Below are positions 14,654 to 18,474 of a stretch of 18,474 nt of DNA, in pieces (the first letter of the stretch is position 1; the number at the start of each line of letters is the position of its first letter). The notes under the pieces were generated by a model. That model was given only the letters and a program-made list of their open reading frames with translations, ran no database searches and was not told where the DNA came from. A program made the position numbers and the translations under genes. Where the stretch lies: assembly GCA_021821225.1 (NCBI GenBank), contig JAKACR010000023.1:1-18474 (forward strand). The letters are read 5' to 3'. Origin of the DNA: Bacillota bacterium (lineage in GTDB: Bacteria > Bacillota > Bacilli > Alicyclobacillales > SLC66).

Positions 14654-15889
14654 CTGTCTCTGGCGCGGGGGGATTGTCCGGCCGTGCATGGTACGGCGCC
14701 GCCGAAGCGGCTGTGCAAGGAGCGTTTGTCCGGATGGCGGCGCGGCGCTCTGCAGTGGCTGGTGTGTTGTGTGGTCAGTGTTTTCGCGAGTGTGGGCGGA
14801 TCGACGGCAGTCATCGCCAAAGGATCTCCTTCCCTTGATGCGCTGAAAACAGCGTATGCGAACGCACAGGCGCATTCGCAGACATTGGCGGGGCAGATCC
14901 AGACGCTGGCTAGTCGGGAAATCTATCTTTCACGGCAGATCTACCTCACGGAACACAGACTGGTGCGATTGCGCCTGCGGCAGGCGCGCGCGCAGGAAGT
15001 GCAACGACTGGCTACGGCCGCCGCTGTCGCGGATCGCGCGGCGGTGCGGCGGGACGGCCGCCTGGTGCGGGTCGCGCGGGACCAGTTGAGCGGACAGTTG
15101 GTCTTCTGGTACGAAGAGGGCAACGTCCCATTTTTGCAGATATTGCTACAAGCCAAGAATTTTTCTGATCTGCTCTACAGGATGGTCGCTATGAACACCC
15201 TGATCCGGCGCCAGCAGGATCTGTTGCGGCGGGATTTTTCGACGCTGCGGACGGCCCGCCGGCTGGAGATTCAGTCCATCCGGGCACAGTGGCGGGCGAC
15301 GGCCGCAAGGCGGCGGATGGAGGCGCTCAATCGGGCGGCCGGTTTGCAGCAGGCGGTCGAACGGCAGTTGATGTGGCGCGTCACCGCGCAAAAACGGGTG
15401 ACATCCTCGCTGCGCGCGGGGACCATTGCCTCCATGCAACGGCTGGCTTCGGAAATTTCAGCGGTGGAACAGGCCCAGGCACGAGCCGCCGCCGCCGCGC
15501 GACTGGCCGCCCAAAAAGCGCAGGGCGCGGCGACGCCCCCTTCCTCTTCCGGGGTGTTGCAAAGCGGACAGGTGCGCCAGGACATGATCGCCGCCGTGAA
15601 CCTGACCGGAGTGGCGGCGAACTGGGTGCCTTGGCTGGATCTTATTGCTAATTATGAGAGCAGCGGCGATCCATCCGCCGTGAGTCCCATTGCCGTCGAT
15701 GGCGAACACGCCACGGGACTCATGCAGATGTTGCCGGACACCTTCCGGCGCTACGCGCTTCCCGGATACAACAACATCTGGAATCCGACCGATAACGCGG
15801 CGGCGGCCATTCGGTACATCGAAGCCAACTACGGCGCGCCCTGGCACATCCCCGGCATAGGCAGCCAGGCCACCTATCACGGGTATTGA
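14654..15889 (+). CDS. CwlO/PcsB-like coiled coil fused to a lytic transglycosylase (SLT) domain
   Basis: From CTG 14654 the product is 411 residues. A signal peptide or membrane anchor lies at about 32-55. A long Arg/Ala/Gln-rich coiled coil covers about 61-296 and contains FWYEEGNVPFLQILLQAKNF (151-170) and SDLL, very like the helical cap of CwlO/PcsB hydrolases (YxxGxxxYLEVLLxAxxFSDF). A Ser/Pro linker (PPSSSG) follows. The C-terminal SLT domain has the candidate catalytic E335 (NYESSGDPS), GLMQ at 355-358 and NPTDNAAAAIRYI. It should cut the glycan strands of peptidoglycan outside the membrane. The start is chosen because AAGGAGG (14639-14645) lies 8 bases before CTG; the frame extends to ATG 14618 or GTG 14612, but neither has an RBS and the promoter abuts them. 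It is divergent from the C39-GT2 operon. Confidence 0.88.
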   Translation: MSLARGDCPAVHGTAPPKRLCKERLSGWRRGALQWLVCCVVSVFASVGGSTAVIAKGSPSLDALKTAYANAQAHSQTLAGQIQTLASREIYLSRQIYLTEHRLVRLRLRQARAQEVQRLATAAAVADRAAVRRDGRLVRVARDQLSGQLVFWYEEGNVPFLQILLQAKNFSDLLYRMVAMNTLIRRQQDLLRRDFSTLRTARRLEIQSIRAQWRATAARRRMEALNRAAGLQQAVERQLMWRVTAQKRVTSSLRAGTIASMQRLASEISAVEQAQARAAAAARLAAQKAQGAATPPSSSGVLQSGQVRQDMIAAVNLTGVAANWVPWLDLIANYESSGDPSAVSPIAVDGEHATGLMQMLPDTFRRYALPGYNNIWNPTDNAAAAIRYIEANYGAPWHIPGIGSQATYHGY

Positions 15890-15897
15890 CCGGAGAC

Positions 15898-15950
15898 GGC
15901 AGAGCCGTTTAATGAACCTGTTCAAAAAGAGCTCTGCCCATTTTTTGAAC
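15898..15950. terminator. Terminator between convergent SLT and chdC genes, with alternative stems
   Basis: GGCAGAGC (15898-15905) pairs with GCTCTGCC (15931-15938) and is followed by six T residues at 15941-15946, a terminator for the + strand gene. GTTCAAAAA (15920-15928) can instead pair with TTTTTGAAC (15942-15950), giving a stem readable from both strands. The sequence shares CCTGTTCAAAAAG with the spacer upstream of pyc. Confidence 0.7.
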
Positions 15951-15956
15951 GGCCTC

Positions 15957-16697
15957 TTACAGGATAAACAGGTCCGCCGCGCGGTCAGGGGCGATCCGTT
16001 TGCCGACATAGAACGGGCCGAATTCAGCGAAACGGGCGCTCACTTCGTCAAAGCGCATTTCATAGATCAACTTTTTGAATTGCAAGGGGTCGTTGGCAAA
16101 CAAGGTGACGCCCCACTCCCAGTCATCGAATCCGATCGACCCGGTGATGACCTGCGTGACGCTGCCGGCGTACCGGCGGCCGATCTGACCGTGGCTCGCC
16201 ATCATGGCCTGGCGTTCCTGCATGGGAAGGGAGTACCAGTTGTCGTTGCCGGAGCGGCGCTTGTTCATCGGATAGAAACAGGCGAAACCGTCGGTAGGCG
16301 GCACTGGATGAAGGCGCGCCGCAAGCTTCGGGTCATCCGCGGGATTGATCCCTGGGCGCGACAGGTACGCGCTCAACTCCACGACGGACACGTAGGAATA
16401 TGACTTGGCCGTGCAGTCGGCGAGCGCGGTGTGGTCAAATCGGGCCTTGCAGTCAAGCAGTTCCTCCAGCGTTGGCCGGAAGTGAAGAAGCAGAAAATCG
16501 GCTTTGCCGCCCGCGATGGCGTACATGGCAAACGACCCGTGGCCGACATTTTCCTCCTCCTTCCACTTTGCGTACAGGCTTGACCACTCGTCCAGCGCCT
16601 GATGCCTGTCGTTTGCCGTTTTCCATGCCGGCCAATCGACAGTGCGGAAATCGTGCAGTGCGTACCAGCCTTCGATCGTTTGTGCAGGTTCTGACAT
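15957..16697 (-). CDS. chdC: Coproheme decarboxylase (HemQ/ChdC)
   Basis: ChdC removes two propionate carboxyls from coproheme with peroxide to make haem b, the last step of the Gram-positive (coproporphyrin-dependent) haem pathway. The product is 246 residues, the usual length. The C-terminal half is highly typical: catalytic Y142 in CFYPMNKRR, NWYSLPMQERQAMMASHG with the proximal haem ligand H169, the distal Q182 in SVTQVITGSIG, and LIYEMRFDEVSARFAEFGPFYVG near the end. It is cytosolic and normally a pentamer. The start ATG at 16697 is preceded by GGAGAGAG at a 5-base spacing. It stands alone, convergent with the SLT gene and divergent from the Gfo/Idh gene; other haem genes are not in the window. 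Confidence 0.96.
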   Translation of the reverse strand: MSEPAQTIEGWYALHDFRTVDWPAWKTANDRHQALDEWSSLYAKWKEEENVGHGSFAMYAIAGGKADFLLLHFRPTLEELLDCKARFDHTALADCTAKSYSYVSVVELSAYLSRPGINPADDPKLAARLHPVPPTDGFACFYPMNKRRSGNDNWYSLPMQERQAMMASHGQIGRRYAGSVTQVITGSIGFDDWEWGVTLFANDPLQFKKLIYEMRFDEVSARFAEFGPFYVGKRIAPDRAADLFIL

Positions 16698-16749
16698 ATT
16701 CTCTCTCCATTCTGTGGTAGGTTTCAGGATAGATGACGTTTAACGATCA

Positions 16750-16758
16750 TGGTATCAT
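16750..16758 (+). promoter_or_regulatory. Possible extended -10 of the Gfo/Idh-AKR operon
   Basis: TGGTATCAT (TGN followed by TATCAT) stands 31 bases ahead of the start codon in the 92-bp divergent spacer. No clear -35 was found. The direct repeat ATCAT-GGT-ATCAT (about 16746-16758) overlaps it and could be an operator half-site pair. Confidence 0.35.
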
Positions 16759-16789
16759 GTAAGAAGCCTGTATCCAAGGGAGGATCATG

Positions 16790-17872
16790 ATGTCGGAAAT
16801 ACTGCGCATTGGCATTATCGGATGTGGCGGAATCGCGACGGGCAAGCATCTGCCGAGTCTTGCCAAAGTAAAGGACATCGAGCTTGTCGCGTTCTGCGAC
16901 ATCGTGCCGGAACGGGCCCGCGAGGCCGCTGCGAAGTACGGCGTTGCGGGCGCAAAGGTATACGAGGACTACCGCCGTCTGCTGGAGGATCGTTCGATTG
17001 ACATCGTGCACGTCTGTACGCCGAACGACTCGCACGCGGACATCACGGTCGCGGCGCTGGAGGCGGACAAGCATGTGATGTGCGAGAAACCGATGGCAAA
17101 AACGGCGGAAGGCGCGCGCCGCATGGTGGAAGCCGCGAAGCGGACGGACAAGAAGCTGACCGTCGGCTATCAGAACCGCTTTCGGCCGGACAGCCTGTAT
17201 TTGCATCAGGTTTGTGAACGCGGGGATCTGGGCGAGATCTACTTCGCGAAAGCGCATGCGGTCCGGCGCCGCGCCGTGCCGACATGGGGCGTTTTTCTTG
17301 ACGAGGAGAAGCAGGGCGGCGGACCGTTGATTGATATCGGGACGCACGCGCTTGACTTGGCGCTATGGATGATGAACAACTACAAGCCAAAATCGGTACT
17401 GGGCACCGCCTACCACAAATTGGGACAAAAAGAGAACGCCGCCAACGCATGGGGTCCGTGGGATCCGGCCAAGTTCACGGTGGAGGATTCAGCGTTCGGT
17501 TTCATCGTGATGGAGGACGGCGCGACGATCGTGCTTGAATCCAGTTGGGCTTTGAATACCCTGGAAGTGGGCGAAGCCAAGTGTACGCTCGCCGGCACGG
17601 AGGGCGGCGCCGACATGCACGATGGACTGCGGCTCAACGGGGAACAGTTCAGCAAGCTGTACACGAACAAGATAGAACTGGGCGTGGGCGGCGTCGACTT
17701 CTTCGCGGGCGAGCGGGAGAATCCCGCCGCCAGGGAGGCGCGCATGTGGATCGAGGCTGTCCGGAACGACAGTCAGCCGATCGTCAAGCCGGAGGAGGCG
17801 CTCGTTGTGACGGAAATTTTGGAAGCCATCTACGAGTCGGCCCGAACCGGGAAGATGGTCACGTTCTCCTGA
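16790..17872 (+). CDS. Gfo/Idh/MocA family NAD(P)-dependent oxidoreductase
   Basis: From ATG 16790 the product is 360 residues, normal for the family. The N-terminal Rossmann fold starts at once with RIGIIGCGGIATGKHL (GxGxxA-type nucleotide site). CEKPMAK carries the catalytic K100, and the substrate domain has GGGPLIDIGTHALDLALW with D182 and H186, the usual K-D-H set. Members oxidise or reduce hydroxyls of sugars, inositols or their derivatives; the substrate here is unknown. GGGAGG at 16778-16783 is 6 bases from the second ATG (16790) and only 3 from the first (16787), so the second is preferred, though either is possible. The stop overlaps the start of the aldo/keto reductase gene by one base (TGATG), so the two are translated together and probably act on related carbonyl or sugar substrates. 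Confidence 0.93.
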   Translation: MSEILRIGIIGCGGIATGKHLPSLAKVKDIELVAFCDIVPERAREAAAKYGVAGAKVYEDYRRLLEDRSIDIVHVCTPNDSHADITVAALEADKHVMCEKPMAKTAEGARRMVEAAKRTDKKLTVGYQNRFRPDSLYLHQVCERGDLGEIYFAKAHAVRRRAVPTWGVFLDEEKQGGGPLIDIGTHALDLALWMMNNYKPKSVLGTAYHKLGQKENAANAWGPWDPAKFTVEDSAFGFIVMEDGATIVLESSWALNTLEVGEAKCTLAGTEGGADMHDGLRLNGEQFSKLYTNKIELGVGGVDFFAGERENPAAREARMWIEAVRNDSQPIVKPEEALVVTEILEAIYESARTGKMVTFS

Positions 17873-18474
17873 TGGAACGGCGGGGGCTTGGACACACGGA
17901 GGTCGCGGTGTCGCCCATCGGTCTTGGCTGTTGGCAGTTCAGCCGCGGGACGGGGGCGGTCGGCCGTTACTGGCCGGCGCTCCCGCAGGCTGAAGTGATC
18001 GACATTGTCCGATCCAGCATGAACAACGGGGTCAACTGGTTCGACACGGCGGAAATCTACGGGCGCGGCGACTCGGAGCGCTCGGTCAGCGAGGCGCTGC
18101 AAGCCTTGGGCGCACCTCCTTCCGCCGTGGTGGTGGCGACCAAGTGGTGGCCGCTGTTTCGCGGCGCCGAATCGATCGTGAACTCGCTTGCCGAACGGGA
18201 GGAATACCTCCGCCCTTATCGAGTGAGTCTATATCAGATTCATCATCCATACGCGTTTTCCACCCTGCGCACGCAGATGCAGATGCTCTGCCAACTCAGC
18301 TTTTCCCGGCGCATCGCAGCGACCGGGGTGAGCAATTTTTCAGCGTACCAGTTGAACGCGTCGGAGCAGGTGATGCGGGAGTACGGCCTTCATCTCGCGT
18401 CGAACCAAGTGAAGTACAGTCTGCTGGACCGCCGGATCGAGCAAAACGGCGTTTTGGAAACCGCGCGCAAACTG
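17872..18474 (+). CDS. Aldo/keto reductase, N-terminal part (3' end outside window)
   Basis: A frame of 201 codons opens at ATG 17872 and runs to the window edge without a stop. It begins MERRGLGHTEVAVSPIGLGCW, the normal start of aldo/keto reductases of the YajO/GFO type. The catalytic tetrad is present: D58 and Y63 in WFDTAEIYGRGDSE, K91 in VVATKWW, and a histidine at 124 or 125 in LYQIHHP. VKYSLLDRR matches the later NADPH-domain segment. The enzyme should reduce aldehydes or ketones (or the reverse) with NADPH in a TIM barrel in the cytosol; substrate unknown. It overlaps the upstream Gfo/Idh gene by one base and has no RBS of its own beyond that coupling. About 100 or more residues are missing at the C-terminus if it has the usual length of about 300-330. 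Confidence 0.9.
   Translation, partial: MERRGLGHTEVAVSPIGLGCWQFSRGTGAVGRYWPALPQAEVIDIVRSSMNNGVNWFDTAEIYGRGDSERSVSEALQALGAPPSAVVVATKWWPLFRGAESIVNSLAEREEYLRPYRVSLYQIHHPYAFSTLRTQMQMLCQLSFSRRIAATGVSNFSAYQLNASEQVMREYGLHLASNQVKYSLLDRRIEQNGVLETARKL

Noticed and set aside
1..18474. CRISPR arrays, tRNA or rRNA genes, transposase genes, prophage
   Set aside because: No regularly spaced repeats, no tRNA or rRNA-like conserved segments and no transposase or phage protein signatures were seen on reading either strand.

Overview
The window looks like chromosomal DNA from a GC-rich Gram-positive bacterium of the Firmicutes/Bacilli type, possibly an Alicyclobacillus-like lineage. That placement is inference. 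It rests on Gram-positive style ribosome binding sites (AAGGAGG, GGAGGTGA), frequent GTG and TTG starts, a single-chain pyruvate carboxylase of typical Bacillus length, and a ChdC/HemQ coproheme decarboxylase, which marks the Gram-positive haem pathway. Coding density is high. I see no rRNA, tRNA, CRISPR array or intact insertion sequence.

Layout from left to right. (a) 3-2105, + strand: the 3' part of a secreted M6-type metalloprotease, then an M24 Xaa-Pro dipeptidase-like gene. (b) 2106-2341: a gene-free spacer holding a 191-bp inverted-repeat unit with TTCAAAAAG ends. (c) 2342-5776, +: pyruvate carboxylase, followed by a strong intrinsic terminator. (d) 5956-7110, +: an Lrp/AsnC regulator and a LysE-type exporter, probably one operon. 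(e) 7396-8988, -: an APC amino-acid permease, separated from lysE by a 16-bp perfect hairpin and preceded by a structured leader. (f) 9411-12689, +: a promoter, a cobalamin riboswitch, an intrinsic terminator and a btuFCD-like corrinoid importer operon. (g) 12672-14468, -: a YvpB-like C39-family protein and a GT2 glycosyltransferase 3 bp apart. (h) 14654-15889, +: a divergently transcribed envelope protein that joins a CwlO/PcsB-like coiled coil to a lytic transglycosylase domain and appears to start at CTG. (i) 15957-16697, -: chdC/hemQ. (j) 16790-18474, +: a Gfo/Idh/MocA oxidoreductase overlapping by one base an aldo/keto reductase that runs off the window.

The best-supported functional unit is the B12 importer, because the riboswitch fixes the substrate of an otherwise generic FecCD-type ABC transporter. 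The Lrp-LysE pair fits amino-acid sensing and export. The C39, glycosyltransferase and coiled-coil/SLT cluster looks like a small cell-envelope locus. The rest is housekeeping metabolism: anaplerosis, haem synthesis, peptide breakdown and sugar oxidoreduction.

No clearly new multi-gene system stands out. The items most worth a second look are the CwlO/PcsB-SLT fusion with its CTG start, the structured leader of the permease gene, and the repeated TTCAAAAAG inverted repeats between genes.
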